From positions 1,831,312-1,895,311 of the forward strand of contig CM043945.1 of NCBI GenBank assembly GCA_014529385.2: a stretch of 64,000 bases of DNA. Reading direction: 5' to 3'. Positions 31,453-43,540 of this stretch are shown piece after piece; the first letter of the stretch is position 1, and each line of letters opens with the position of its first letter. This DNA is from Adiantum capillus-veneris (taxonomy: Eukaryota > Streptophyta > Polypodiopsida > Polypodiales > Pteridaceae). The position numbers were made by a program, and so were the translations under genes. The notes under the pieces are model-generated. The model searched no databases. It was given only the letters and a program-made list of their open reading frames with translations, and had not been told where the DNA came from.

Positions 31453-32778
31453 TCAAGTCGCGACGATGGCGATCCGCTGCCTTTTTCTGTCGTTCTTGAG
31501 ACTCGTGTAAAGTCTCGCGAACCTTGGCAAAAGCCGTATCCAGATCTCCATATATTCATCCGCTTCAAAGATCTTATCTTTCGTGCTCAGGAAGGGTGGA
31601 ACCTTTGCAGCACCTTCAACAATCTCAAATGGCGCCTTCCCCGTCGACGAGTGTATCGTGTTATTGTAGGCAAATTCCACCAAAGGTAAATATCTTTCCC
31701 ATTGAGTCTTCTGATCTGAGATATAAGACTTCAATAAATCTAGAACCACTGAATTGGCAATCTCGGATTGCCCATCAGTCTGCGGGTGGAACGATGACGA
31801 GAACTGCAACCGCGTGCCAATGTTCTCCCAAATTGCCTTCCAAAACAAACTCGTAAATCTGGGGTCTCTGTCGGAGACAATTGTCTCAGGCATGCCATGT
31901 AATCTGAAAATCTGGGCCACAAACAGTCTCGCTAAGTGATCCGGCTTGACTGTTTTCTTCACTGGAATGAAATGAGCCTGTTTGCTAAATCTGTCAATAA
32001 CAGTCCAGATACCATCGTGACCACTCTGTGTTCTCGGGAGATCAAAAATGAAATCCATCGCTATACTTTCCCAAGGGCGGGTGGGTATGGGTAAAGGCTG
32101 TAACAATCCCTGTGCTTTATGCCTGTTAAACTTGACCTTCTGGCATACCAAGCAACTGCGCACAAACTCTTCCACATCTTTCTTGAGTCTCGGCCAAAAG
32201 AAATATCTCTCTACCCCTTTCATGGTGGTAGCAATGCCGCGGTGACCGGTAAAAGGTGGACAATGGCATTCAGTCATAACCTTTTCTCTCAACGGCTGTG
32301 TAACGCACAACATAGTCTTTTTCATCAAGTAGCCTTCCCGAAGGGAGTATCCAGCTACTATCTCTCCATCCCGTATCCGTGTAAAAATATCTGCAAAATC
32401 TGTATCTGTGGCATACTGATCGACCATATCCTCGAAGCTCCTATGATGTATCGCGGAAATAGCCAGAACCAACGGTTTCCGAGACAAAGCATCTGCCACC
32501 ACATTCTTCTGTCCCTGCACATGGACAATCTGGAAGTGGAACTGTGACAAGATGTTCGCCCACCGCATCTGTTTTTCCGAAAGTTGCTTCTGTGACAAGA
32601 AGTAGCGCAAACTCTGATGGTCTGTAAAGACAGTAAAATCCGCTCCGAGTAGGTAATGCCGCCACTGAGTAAGAGCAAAGATAACCGCCAAAAGCTCTTT
32701 CTCATAGATCTGTGCTGTCATCTCCGGCCTAGAGAACAAACGGCTCTCGTAAGCTATGACATGGCCTTCTTGCATCAA
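31453..32778 (-). pseudogene. pol: RNase H and integrase, element E
   Basis: The 441-residue open frame covers most of RNase H (YEKELLAVIFALTQWRHYLLGADF, TDHQSLRYFLSQKQ, KNVVADALSRKP), the HHCC zinc site (HCPPFTGHRG, then CLVCQKVK) and the integrase core. The catalytic residues are seen in DFIFDLPRTQSGHDG, TIVSDRDPRFTSLFW and FHPQTDGQSEIAN, with the expected spacing for D-D-35-E. It is in another frame from the upstream RT because two bases are missing near 32815. Otherwise it looks functional. Confidence 0.92.
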
Positions 32779-34721
32779 GACCGCACCCAGACTACGACCA
32801 CAAGCATCACAAAAACTTCAAATGACTTCTGCAAGTCCGACAAAGTCAAAATAGGTCCCGTAGTCAATTTCTCTTTCAACGTCTGAAAGGCAGTCACCTC
32901 TGGGGGTCCCCACGAAAAAGGTACTCCTTTCTGTGTCAAGATATGCAAAGGGGAAGCAACCTCTGCAAACTTTCGTATGAACCGCCTGTAGTACGAACAC
33001 AGTCCCAAGAAGCTTTTAACTTCATGGACATTCTTCAAGTCGGGCCAATTACGGATAGTCTCTATCTTGGCCGGATCCATTTGCACTCCTGCGGCTGACA
33101 CAATGTGTCCCAAAAAGTGTATCTCTGGTAGGAAAAATTCACTTTTCTTTGCATTAATCACTAACTTGTGATCTCGTAATGCCTGAAAGACCTGAAGCAG
33201 ATGATCTCTGTGTTCTGCCTCATTCTTGGAGAAAACAATGATGTCGTCAAAGAAAGTGCCAACAAATAGCCTGTACTCTCGAAAAATCCTATCCATCATC
33301 CGGTTAAATGTCGCAGGAGCATTGGTTAAGCCAAAAGGCATCACCAAAAACTCAAATAACCCAAAAGTCGTCCGAAAAGCTGTCTTGTAGACGTCTCCCG
33401 GTGCTATTCTGATTTGATGATATCCACTCTTCAAGTCAATCCTGCTAAAGCATGAGGATCCCTGTAACCTGTCGAGTATATCATCGATCCTAGGAATCGG
33501 AAATCTGTTCTTGATGGTGATTTTGTTGAGAGCTCTATAATCGATGCACATTCTCCAAGATCCGTCTTTCTTCAAAACCAACAATACTGGAGAGCAATAC
33601 GGTGAAGTACTAGGCTGGACAAGACCCTTTTCCAAGAGGTCTTTCACTTGGTTCATAATCTCTTCATTCTGTGCTCGGCTCACACGGTAGGGTGGCCGGT
33701 TCGGTGGTGTACTACCAGGTATCAGATCAATGGTATGATCTTCAGGACGAGCAGGTGGTAACTCTCCTGGCAGGCCTTCTGAGAAGCAATCGGCGTGAGA
33801 GTGTAGAAAATCTTGGCGCTCTTTATCAAGTTTAGACATATTTGTCCTATCATCATCACTCAACTCTTTCATAAAGATCGAGTAAACAAACAGACTGGAT
33901 TTCATTAATTTTGAAATGGCCGAAGCCGATATAATAGGGACAGACTCGCCCTTCAGTTTAATATCAAGTACAATTGTTCTGCCCTTTTCTGTAGTCAAAG
34001 TCGCTTTTCTCGCCCGATAATCGACCACGGCGTTGTTCTTGTGGTACTTGGGAATCCCTAAGAGAACATCACAACCCTCCAAAGGCATTATGAAGAAGTC
34101 CTCATGCCCCAAATACCCCTGACAATGCAATCGAAGTTTGCCAATGACAGGTGTAATGGCTACGTCCCTGTCGGGTGCCGCTAGAACTGCCTCTGCAAGT
34201 GGTCCCATCCGATCGGGAGTAATCTCGAGCCGCGCCGCCAATTCCGGTGAAATGAAGTTGGCCTTCGCTCCTCCATCAAAGAAAATCAGGGCCTCTTGAT
34301 CTTTCACTTTGCCCCAAGCTCGGCAAAGTTCTGTACTCTCATCCATGGTGTCGGGATCAGTACCCACACAATCTAGAACCAGTCCTGTTTTCATCTTGCC
34401 TTTTCGTACACGGTCCTCAGCTGCTCTCGAACTCTCATGCCTTTCGTCGTCCTTGTCATTCTGTTCTTTCTGTGCCTTTTTAGGGCACTTCGCGGAGATA
34501 TGTTCAGTTTCCCCGCATCCAAAGCACTTCCCCTCTCTGATGAAGCGAGCTCTCTCCTCAGGAGTAAGCTTGGGTTGTGCATCCTTTTTCTCTGGGTTGC
34601 TCTTTTTCTTTCTACGTTCATTCCCAGAAGTCTGTTCGGCTCGTTGTGTCATGGCCTTATCTGTGGGGTAGGTAAAATTGCCAGAGTGAATGGCAAAGCC
34701 CCGCTTCGCATGACTCATCAA
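32779..34721 (-). pseudogene. pol: gag zinc knuckle, protease, RT and RNase H start, element E
   Basis: The 648-residue open frame includes the knuckle CFGCGETEHISAKC (about residue 71), protease loop FFDGGAKANFIS (about 148), [14 protein letters not shown], the full RT ([44 protein letters not shown]) and LGLCSYYRRF. It leaves frame at the RNase H start (QKSFEV) because of the 2-nt loss. Gag and Pol are one frame apart from the lesions, as in D. Confidence 0.92.
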
Positions 34722-34742
34722 CTCCTGAATAGAAGATGACTT

Positions 34743-35333
34743 CTATTCCAAGCAGTGATCTCGGATCTTTGTAGGTAGACCCAAGGAAAACCGCTCAATC
34801 TGTTCTCTGAACGAGATCTTCTTGAATGAAGAGGCAGGTAGAAAAGAGTTCCAAAATCTTTCACGGTAAGAATTCACTGTATCGCTCTTGGTCATCCGGA
34901 GATGGTTCCAAGCAGCTCGTATATCTCGCTCAAACTCTTGAGTCAACCAAGAAGAAATAAAAAGCCTCTTGAATTTCAGCCATGTAATTGGCACAGTCTT
35001 GCTTAATAGAAGCATGGACCACCAAGTACGAGCATTCCCCTTAAAGTAAGAGGCAGCTCTCCGAATCTTGGAGTGCTCTGAATAGCGTCCTCCCGCGAAA
35101 GCAATGTCAAACTGCTGTATAAAAGACAAAGCCTTCGAAGCATCTAAGTATCCTGAAAAAGTATCAAACTTAAGTGCTTGGCCACCTTCCTTAAACTCTC
35201 GGACTTTCTTGCTTTTATCTTCGAGAAAGTCATACTGGTTGGCTTTGTAAAAATTCCTCTTGTTTGCATAAAAGTTTCTGTTGTCAGAGTCTAAACTGTC
35301 CGTAGACGAGTCCTTTGTAGAAGTGTCACTCAC
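34743..35333 (-). pseudogene. gag: gag N-terminal and capsid part, element E
   Basis: Starting MSDTSTKDSSTDSLDSDNRN, the 196-residue ORF has the Gag capsid signature: FDTFSGYLDASKALSFIQQF, YFKGNARTWWSML, WLKFKRLFISSWL and LPTKIRDHCLE. It ends at TAG where element D has CAG, so one nonsense change separates it from the rest of Gag. Confidence 0.9.
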
Positions 35334-35346
35334 TGGGCCATTTTCA

Positions 35347-36491
35347 GAACTGCTATTTTTGACCGGAAATGTGTTTGCGTCATTAGCTCTGGAATGACAA
35401 GGGGAACATTCTATTGCTCTGCTGCCAAGTCAACTGACGCACCAGTTGAGATATTTTTTGCAGGGAAAGCCCAAACTCGGAAACTGGGCGATGTGTCAGC
35501 CTGTGAGCGATTCTGCCACTTTGCGAGGCAAAAACGAGCTGCATATCAACAAAGGGGGCGCCATTTTCAGCCTCACGTGGATTGTAGCAGGTACAGAAGC
35601 TATGGAATGCTTACCTTGCCCTCTATGCACAGTATGGTGACGGGAGTGATGCCCCGCACGCTACATACTGCTCTCTTTCTCCCCTACGTACAGTATGTTA
35701 TGCCCCACTAGTGGGCTTCTCATTTGACCTATGTACAGTTCTCGGGGTTTATGCGCGTTTGCCAAGGCAAGAGCCTTCTGAACAGGATCCGGATTAGCTA
35801 ATTGCTAATCCCCCACAGGTACGCACAGTTCCATCACAAAAGATTGCGAGTTTGGAGAGTTTTCTCGCGTGAAAACTCGTCCAATTCACAGGGGAACTGT
35901 CCCATTGCGTGCGGGAGCCCTAGGGACATGCGTAGGCGTGTTCGCTCCGCTAAAAACGATCCGAAACAGGGAATTACAGCCTGCTGTGTTTTTCTGCAGG
36001 TTTAGGGTTTCGCACCTAAATTGCAAGGGAACATCGAGGGAGCCTCGTGAGAGCCTTGGGATGCGTGTACAGGCTTTTGGGCTCCCGGCAGTGAAAAACA
36101 GAGAATTACAGCCCGCTGAATTTCTGCGACAGCTCACCAGAAAGCTTCCAGATATCAAGGGAATCCGTCTAGACAGGTGTTTTTGACCTACAGGGGTTTT
36201 TGCGCCGTTATGCTGTCGAAATCCGTTCGAAAACCTATGTTTTCAGCCCTCGCCAGGTTTGGACAGCTTTGTGAAAGCTTGAGCTAAGTGGTCGGATCGT
36301 CTACCTTAATTTGAATAAAGAAATACCGAAAGGGGCCCCAGTCTTTGGGGCCTACAGGGTGTCAATCTCGTGTGCGCAGTGACATTCTAGTCGCTGGACG
36401 CAACTGTGTTCTCTTCCCTTCTCAGTGCTCTGTGTAAAGTTAACAAGTAATTGAAATAGTACCGCCCTCTACGTTGTATAGGCCGGTTATA
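35347..36491 (+). repeat. 3' LTR of element F, lacking its first 397 bp
   Basis: It matches 23120-24265 of the 5' LTR and ends GGTTATA. The motif after AATAAAG reads GGGGCCCC here in place of GGGGCGCC. The abrupt left edge marks the rearrangement that removed the 5' end of element E. Confidence 0.9.
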
Positions 36492-36540
36492 GACAGTCTC
36501 AGAAAGAGCACAAGAAAGATTGACCATCAAGCATGGGCAT
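36492..36540 (+). pseudogene. Element B C-terminal region, fragment between insertions
   Basis: It matches element A from about 3433 (CAGTTTCCGAAAGAGCAC) to the GCATGGGCAT segment, linking 22723 to 37576. Confidence 0.8.
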
Positions 36541-37018
36541 CATAGAAACAGGGGACGGGGGGACGCGGCCCTTTTATGCGGGGACGGGACGGGGGACGCC
36601 GGGATGTAGACGGGGACCCATTTTTGGGACGTGGGGACATCCCTCACACGGGACGGGACAGGGGACGGGTCCCGGGACACGGGTCCCCGGTGACCAACAC
36701 GGATGGGATGCGGGCAGGGGACGGGGCTGCAGCTTTCAAAACGTTTTTAAGCGCCCACTTTTGGGAGGGGTTTCAAATTTCAAAAGCACCCTTTTGGGGG
36801 GAATTTCAAAAGCACCCTTTTGGGGGGGAATTCAAATTTCAAAATCCCACTTTTGGGGGGCCTTTCAAATTTCAAATTCAAAGTTCAAACCCCCATTTTG
36901 GGGGGAGCTCTTTCTACTTAAGAGCACCCACTTCCAAGCCTCAAGGCTCATAGCCTCATAGTATCTACTATCATACCCAAGCCTCAAGCCTCAAGGCCAC
37001 TTCCTTGAAGACTTGAAG

Positions 37019-37074
<56 letters not shown>

Positions 37075-37575
37075 AGCTTTCTCCTTGAGGTGCCAGAGGC
37101 AGAGATTGAGACAACACCACTTGAGCATGATTTTTTGGATCAAATGGACTATACAGAGCCTGTTGACATTCAGTTGGCACCATGGGCCAGCATGTAGAGT
37201 CTAGAGTCTAGACCTCTTGAGTCTCGAGTCCTTCCCTTTTTGACTCTCATTTATGCTAAACTCTACTTATCCACTCTTCACTTGTACATCATTATGTTTT
37301 GCCCCTTGGCGAGGATGGTTGATGCTTGATCACCACACCAATGGTGTACTGTGTCGCGCACGCCACACACCCTTTGTTTTATTTTAGTGTTATGTAATAT
37401 GAATGCAAAAACCACTTTTTCTTTGCAATCTTGTGCTCTAAGTGTTCACTATTGTCTCAGTATTAAATATGCAAAGAATTAGTGTTTTTTAAAGCGCGTC
37501 CCCTGTCGCGTCGCCCATCCCCTGTTTTGCCACGTCCCCGTCCCCGAGACCTGTCCCCATCCCCATGTGACTATG
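36541..37575 (+). mobile_element. 1035-bp non-autonomous hAT-like DNA transposon
   Basis: It is flanked by an exact 8-bp duplication ATGGGCAT (36533-36540 and 37576-37583); element A has a single copy. The ends are CATAGAAACAGGGGACGGGG and its degenerate complement ending CTATG, with GGGGACGGG subrepeats in both subterminal regions. Inside are repeated segments such as TTTTGGGGGG with TTTCAAA (36755-36910), a CT microsatellite (37022-37070) and AT-rich sequence. No transposase is encoded. The CATAG ends and 8-bp duplication match the MITE at 6899-7077. Confidence 0.87.
37022..37070. repeat. (CT)n microsatellite
   Basis: About 24 uninterrupted CT units inside the hAT-like element. Confidence 0.95.
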
Positions 37576-38047
37576 ATGGGCATGTCTATTGTGTTTTGCC
37601 ACAGTTGATTGATTTAGATCAGCACGACAAGATTCGATCTCATTGTTTGCGTGTGTGTGGTGAACGGTTTGACACTCCGTCTCTTTGTTCATCTACATTG
37701 CATGCACAGTCTTTTAGGAAGACAAGATTTTTTCCACTCACTTTACATGGAATAGGTATGTTCATGGTTTTGTGTTGGAAGTGGTTTTAGGAATTTTCAG
37801 CCATGGAGATTCTTGAAGGAGAAAGAAGCATGACTCTAGATGAAATTGAAGCATCGACGGAGCCACAAAAGACTTTGTGTCGCTTTCAGCACGGCCTAAA
37901 GAAGCAAGCGTTGCAGAGCTTTATGAAGTTCAAGAACCGCACGACCCACACATCAGAGTGGGCCGGCGTAGAGTTCCTTCCAGGATTCCGGATGCTATTG
38001 GCGATCTCCCTCGACACCATACAGTTCGGTACCAGTACCTCACTTTG
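37576..38047 (+). pseudogene. Element B C-terminal region, second half
   Basis: It matches element A 3480-3950: a Leu-Pro-Gln-Leu-Ile-Asp start, MEILEGERSMTLDEIEA, FMKFKNRTTHTSEWAG and FLPGFRMLLAISLD. One stop (TAG at about 37789) splits it. The last ORF ends just before the polypurine tract. Its conservation between A and B suggests selection or recent common origin. Confidence 0.78.
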
Positions 38048-38059
38048 AAAAGGAGGGGA
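38048..38059 (+). promoter_or_regulatory. Polypurine tract, element B
   Basis: AAAAGGAGGGGA adjoins the 3' LTR. Confidence 0.88.
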
Positions 38060-39242
38060 TGTCACGTGACACATCCAACCCTATGTGTCCGTGGACAAGC
38101 TACAGCACAACAAGGGTTCAGTCAGTCCAATCAGTCTAGATTTAGAAGTGATCTGACACTTTTGTGAGTCTGTTCGTAGACCGTGCATGTCCAGACACTT
38201 AGTGTAGATGCATATCCTCTGGTTGCACACAACATGATCATAAGCATTCCCTTCAGAATCCATCATAATCCTTCAAGGGAATTTTCCAGTGCATTTAGCT
38301 TATTTTTCCTATTTTTGACATTTTCACTTATTATTTTTAAGTGACTTTTGTTGGAAAGTAGGTAGGGCAAATTGAGTAAGTTTGTATATAAGCAAACCTA
38401 GACTAGCACTAATTGGTAGAAGAGGCATAAGGAGTCAAGCTCAGCAGGTAACTTCACAAGCAAGACCTTGGCGGTTCTCCCCTCCAAGCAAGACTTAGCA
38501 CCTAGCATTTCTGCAACAAGGCATCATCGCCAAGCAAGTCCCAGCCCTTGGCGTTTTTGCAACACGTAGTCACCGCAAGCAAATCCTCATGCATAGCGTT
38601 TTCAGCATTAGCTTCATCGCCGGCAAAGCTGCAACACATCAGCGTTTTCAGCCCTTGCTATCGCCACAGAACCCCCATGCCTAGCGTTTTTGATCCTAGC
38701 AAAAGCAGCTCCAGTTTTCAGCCTTTGGACATTTTTAGCAGGCGATTTTCAGCCATCAAAGACCCTCAGTTTTCAGCCCTAAGACCTGCAGATTTTCAGC
38801 CTTAAAGACAGCAGGTACCAGCGTTTTTCCTAGCATTTTCAAGCAAGCCAGATTTCAGCCCATAGCGTTTTTGGACAGCAGATAAAAGATTACAGATTTC
38901 AACCCTTAGGTCGGTGTCGTCATCACCGACATAGCCTAGACTTGCATCAGCCACATGCATTCAGTTTGTACCAGTTTGTGCAATCATAAGTAGACCACTC
39001 TCGCCGACGAGAGTGGGGCCTTCGTAAGAGGGTTTTACAACGTCTCTGGTGTTGTATCTCTCTTCTCTCTCTATCTCTCAATCTCAATCTCTGGTGGTGA
39101 GTCCATTCACTTTGTTTGTGATCATAGCACTCTCTCATTAAGAACGGAAGGCTCTACCTGCCATAAGAAAAAGGAACCTTGAGCACAGTTCGGAGCACTC
39201 ATCTTGAGCAAAGCGCAAACATTCATTCCACTGCACCTTACA
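38060..39242 (+). repeat. 3' LTR of element B
   Basis: The 1183-bp LTR begins with the intact palindrome TGTCACGTGACA and ends TTACA. A TATA box is near 38390 and the perfect hairpin at 38995-39016. TGGGA follows. Confidence 0.92.
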
Positions 39243-39846
39243 TGGGACTACCATCTTCATCCCTTTTCGATTACAAACAATGATCTGCATGGCTGCATTT
39301 AAAGCCTTGAGACAGTATAAAAGTGTCAAAATTCTTATACCGCTGCCGTGATGATTGTCTCAAACCATAGAGAGCCCTTTTCAGTTTGCATACAAGTTCC
39401 TCGCGTGTAGGAACTACAAAACCTTCAGGATGTTTCATGTATATGTCCTCTTCAATGTAACCATGCAAAAACGTTGTCTTTACATCCATTTGATTCAATT
39501 CCAAATCAAGCACCGCAACGAGAGCAAAAAGGACACGTAAAGTTGTAAGCTTTACAATAGGGGAAAAGATTTCTTGAAAATCAATTCCTTCTTTCTGTGC
39601 ATATCCTTTTGCAACCAATCTTGCCTTGTACTTGGGTTTTTCATCCACAATCTTAATCTTGTACACCCATTTGTTAGGAAGAGCCTTTCTCCCTTTAGGC
39701 AATGGCACAAGATCCCAAGTATCATTTGCATACAAGGATTTCATTTCCTCTTGCATTGCAAGCTCCCACTTACTGCTTGACTCACATGATTTGGCCTCTT
39801 TATATGTAACACGTTCACCCTCATCTGTCAACATTACATGATCCAA
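39243..39846 (-). pseudogene. pol: Copia M: RT first part
   Basis: The ORF 39271-39846 begins in the pre-RT linker and reads MQEEMKSLYANDTWDLVPLP, NKWVYKIK, ARLVAKGYAQKEGIDFQEIF, QMDVKTTFLHGYIEEDIYM and LKRALYGLRQS: the hallmark copia RT blocks. MDVKTTFLHG carries T-T where A-A is usual. It runs, across element B, into the YVDD block at 18790. Confidence 0.92.
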
Positions 39847-40261
39847 AGAGGGATTAAATCTCTACGGTTGCCTTCTCAAAATAGTTGACCTGCGTACCCA
39901 ATGATCTACATTCTCAGGCAACGGTTCTATATCATAAGGCAACTCATTTTCAGCTCTATCATGCTGTTGAAAATCATTTTCAGCCAATTCAGGTGGCTGT
40001 CCATCCTCATTAGGAGCATCAAAATCATGTCCTACCTCTTCTGGCTCAAGATTAACCGACTGATTATCAATTTCAGCTTGCGGTAATGCAGCATGAGGCT
40101 CTTTTTCAACATCAATGGGTGGCACGGAAGGCTGAAATCTCACTGTTTTCTTGTCAGCATCAGATTTTGTAGCATGCTTAAGCAATTTTGCCTCATTGAA
40201 CACTACATCTTGGCTGCGTATTACCTTTCTAAATTGTGGTAACCACACTCTATAGCCCATT
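39847..40261 (-). pseudogene. pol: Copia M: integrase-RT linker
   Basis: The 132-residue piece starts MGYRVWLPQFRKVIRSQDVVFNE, the conserved block just after the copia integrase, followed by an acidic linker of low complexity. Upstream it is interrupted by a solo LTR1 at 40262. Confidence 0.87.
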
Positions 40262-41452
40262 TGTTAGGTGCAGCGGAATGAATGTTTGCGCTTTGCTCAA
40301 GATGAGTGCTCCGAATTGTGCTCAAGGTTCCTCTTGTTCTTATGGAAGGGAGAGCCTTGCTATAATCACAAACAAAGTGAATGGACACTATGCGTGCAAG
40401 TGTATGAGACTGAGAGATAGAGAGAGAAGAGAGATACCACACCTGAGACGTTGTAAAACCCTCCTCCGAAGGCCCCACTCTCGTCGGTGAGAGTGGTCTA
40501 CTTATGATTGCACAATCTAGTACAAATGGTATACATGAGACTAATGCAAGTCTAGGCCATGTCGACGATGACGACGGTGATCACGAAGTCGACCTAAGGA
40601 CTGAAATCTGCAATCTTGCTACTGCTGTCCAAAAACACTATGGGCTGAAATCTGCGACTGAGCCAAAAACGCTGATTTTGGGGCTGTTTTCTGTGGGTCT
40701 TTGTCGTTGAAAATCTGCAGTTTTAGGGCTGAAAACTGAGGTGTCTTTAGGCTGAAAACTGATGGTCTTTCCGGGCTGAATCTGCTACTTCTTTATGGGC
40801 TGAATCTGCTATTCTTCTATTGCTGAAAATCGCTGAAATTCTTCTGCATATGCTCGGATCCAAAAATGCTAGGGAAGCTGATGGCAAAAACGCTAGATCA
40901 TTTGGTTTCTGTTGGCAATTCCTTGTTGATGCAAAACGCTAGGTATGCTGGGGTTCTGGCGATGGTGTGATGATGCAAAACGCTAGGCTGTGATGCTTTT
41001 GTCAAAAACGCTAAGGGAGGTCCTCCTTGCTTTGTGGGGGAAACCGCCAAGGTCTTGTTGAGAAGTTGCTTGCTGAGCTTGGCTCCTGTTGCCTCTTTAG
41101 CCAAATAGTGCTAGCTCTAGTTTGCTTATATACAAACTTAGCAAAATTGCCCTACCTACCTACTTTCAAACAAAAGTCACTTAAAAATAATAAGTGAAAA
41201 CTGTCAAAAATAGAGAAAATAGGCTAAATGCATTGGAAAATTCCTTTGGAGGATTCTGATGGGAATGCTTATGATCATGTTGTGTGCAACCAGAGAATAT
41301 GCATCTACACTAAGTGACTGGCCATGTAGGGTCTACGAATAGACTCACAAAAGTGTCAGATCACTTCTAAGTCTAGACTGACGGGATTGACTGAACCCTT
41401 GTCGTGTTGTAGCTTGTCCACGGACACATAGGGTTGGATGTGTCACGTGACA
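40262..41452 (-). repeat. Solo LTR1 in copia M
   Basis: The 1191-bp reversed LTR1 is flanked by exact CCATT (40257-40261, 41453-41457). It begins, on the minus strand, TGTCACGTGACA, and ends TTAACA (family TTACA). No internal LTR1 sequence is attached. Confidence 0.93.
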
Positions 41453-41480
41453 CCATTTCACCTTCTTCCCCATAACCTAG
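41453..41480 (-). pseudogene. pol: Copia M: short integrase-end fragment
   Basis: Minus-strand GYGEEGEMGYRVW reads across the solo LTR, so these 28 bp complete the conserved block. LTR-K starts at 41481. Confidence 0.75.
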
Positions 41481-42967
41481 GAAGACTGAAACCGGCCTAT
41501 TCAATCCAAAAAGGGCGGTAGACTTTACTTTAAACCTTGATTTAGCTTTCACCCATTATTAGTCGTCTATTTTACCTGTACTTTCAAGACACAACAAAGG
41601 GGAGAGGGATACAGGCTGCTAGATTGCACTTGTATGAGTAGACCGACACTAGATTGCCCCCTAACTTAGGCGCCCCTTTCGGTATTTCTTTATTGTTCAA
41701 AAGAGGGAATAAACGCTAAGGATCGCTACACGCTGCCCCGCACAAACTCGGCTGAATTTCCACTGTTCCAGCCCGATTTCGGCAGCATAACTGTACTAGA
41801 ACCCTTCACAGTCAATATTCCCACGCATTGACTGACTTTCCCGACGCATACGGACACTTTGCAAAACTTGGCGAGAATCTGCAGCACACTGAATTCTCTG
41901 TTTTCAGCCCCAAAAATGCGCCAGATCACTTGTACAGCGGTCCCCTCGCGTCCCCGAACCTCCTGGGGGTATTAGGGTCCGTTTAGGTCCAAAACCCTAA
42001 ACCTGCAAAAATACACAGCAGGCTGTAATTTACTGTTTCGGGCTCCGTTTCGCGTGCCGTTCGCATCCGTAGCAACTCCTCGAGCTCCCGCACCTGTAGG
42101 GCTACTTGCCCTTTGAATCGGACGAGATTTCTGGCGTGAAACCTCTCCGATTTCACCTGTACCTGCGAGGGAGTTAGCCGCTACCTAATCCAGTACCTGT
42201 GCAAGAGGCTCTTGCCTCGGCAATCGCGCATCAACCCACACAACTGTACATTGGTCAAATGAAGAGCCCACTAGAGGGGCATAACATACTGCCAAAGGGG
42301 AGAGAGAGGGCAGTGCGTAGCGTGCAGGGCATCACTCCTGGCACCGCACTGTACATAGGAGGGAAAGCAAGCACTCCATAGCTCTTAACCTATGACAGAG
42401 ACTTGCAAAATGAGCCTCCCAGCTATAAATCACGTTTTTGCCTTCTCTATAAGTAGTAAACTGGCTTCAGAGTGCCAAGTGTCACTCATTTGTGCATTTT
42501 CCCGCTTTAGACCCTCAGGTCTAAAAATATCCCACCTGCAGCCTCTGTTGACTTCGCCACAGAGTAACAAAATGATCCCCATGTCAAACTGCACGTAATG
42601 ACGCGAAGACATTTTCAGGTCCGAAAATAGCAGTTCCCTAAATTTTAGGAGATACTACCATTGTATCTTTCTAGGTCATCCGACCCCCTCTTTGTACACT
42701 GCGGCCACATCCAGAACTGAAATGTAGCCTCTGTAGCAAAGGATTCCACTTTGGCTAGTCAATGACCCCACTTTGGCTAACCATAGTCTTTGTCCAACCT
42801 TAGTGCTCTCTTGCCCTCAGGCCTGGACTCCCTCTGAACAGTTCCACACTAGCTATGCAATGCAGGGCAGTTAGATTTCCCGAGGGGTGTTTCCAAAAAG
42901 TGAAAGTAAATAGATAATAAGAAAGAAATCAACAAAAAGGATAAATAGTAGTCACACGCTGGTGACA
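41481..42967 (-). repeat. 3' LTR of element J (LTR-K family)
   Basis: About 1487 bp from TGTCACCAGC to a GGCCGGTTTCA-type end, minus strand. The AATAAAG and GGCGCC motifs are at about 41656-41695. Its exact 3' end is uncertain by a few bases. Confidence 0.87.
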
Positions 42968-42980
42968 TACCCCCCTCTTG
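42968..42980 (-). promoter_or_regulatory. Polypurine tract of element J
   Basis: AAGAGGGGGGTA-type tract adjoining the LTR, minus strand. Confidence 0.82.
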
Positions 42981-42986
42981 AAATCT

Positions 42987-43002
42987 CAAACGTCCTCGTT
43001 TG
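42987..43002 (-). other. PPT-proximal stem-loop, element J
   Basis: CAAACG, TCCT loop, CGTTTG: a perfect 6-bp stem with sequence unlike that of D/E, at the same place. The remaining 3' untranslated region (43003-43540) holds repeated TGCCACTG/ACAATGAC segments but no coding sequence. Confidence 0.65.
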
Positions 43003-43540
43003 CATCTATGTTGTGCATGGTTACAGTCAACACTGATGCATTCAACACCTGTCGACACATGTACGACACATACATGCTCATTGTCAACCGTGGTGTATTC
43101 AACACCTTGTCGACTCATGTATTGCCTGCGTGTGAACCCTGTACCAATGACATAGTGGTAGCTTCGCACTCTGCCATTGCTTTGAGTGACTAACTTTCCA
43201 ATGACAAAATGGTAGCTGCACATTTTGCCACTGTCTTATAGTACACGTTGGATCCCGTAACACTTTGAAGCATACCCAAAACGACAGTTTAAGAATGCAG
43301 TTACACATGTACTCTTTAATAGAAGCAATTACTGTATCCTTGACAAACTGACAAGAAATACTCACTTCTATAGCACTAACCAAACTTTTGGACATTCCAT
43401 AAGAGCAATTGCCAAACTGACAATCTGTACACCTCTAACATTCATGTAACATGTATTTCATTTGAGCTCACTTTAAATACCATGTACATCATTTGTTTCA
43501 GAAGCCATTGTCACACTGACAATCCATGTAGCTTTGAAAC

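Larger units (their letters stand above)
29769..35346 (-). mobile_element. Element E: Ty3 chromovirus, family LTR3, nearly complete
   Basis: On the minus strand it holds Gag, zinc knuckle, protease, RT, RNase H, integrase, chromodomain, polypurine tract and 3' LTR. The 5' LTR and leader are absent: homology ends just upstream of the gag ATG and an LTR2 fragment follows at 35347. It is disabled by only a few lesions: TAG in gag, a 2-nt loss in RNase H, and frameshifts in the integrase tail. Confidence 0.92.
22724..36491 (+). mobile_element. Element F: LTR2-family Ty3 composite inserted in element B
   Basis: Both ends are LTR2 ends. The left flank is GACAC (22719-22723). The right flank reads GACAG, which fits a GACAC duplication that lost CA, since element A reads GACACAG at this place. 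Inside are a 5' LTR, primer-site candidate, gag, protease and RT-RNase H, then a chimeric join to LTR-K, then minus-strand element E, then a 3' LTR lacking its first 397 bp. F's own integrase is lost. Confidence 0.85.
18803..39242 (+). mobile_element. Element B: second LTR1-family element, with nested insertions
   Basis: Both ends carry LTR1 copies and the exact 5-bp target duplication TGGGA (18798-18802 and 39243-39247) inside copia M. Taking out F (22724-36491) and the hAT-like element (36541-37575) leaves an element with the same order as A: primer site, Gag, retropepsin-like region, His/Asp repeats, unrecognised C-terminal region, polypurine tract. It too lacks RT and integrase. Its two LTRs differ more than those of element A, by eye about 17 changes in the first 250 bp, so it is older. 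Confidence 0.92.

Noticed and set aside
36533-36961. Gly/Arg/Thr-rich plus-strand ORFs
   Set aside because: They arise from the GGGGACGGG-rich end of the hAT-like element. The composition explains the open frames.
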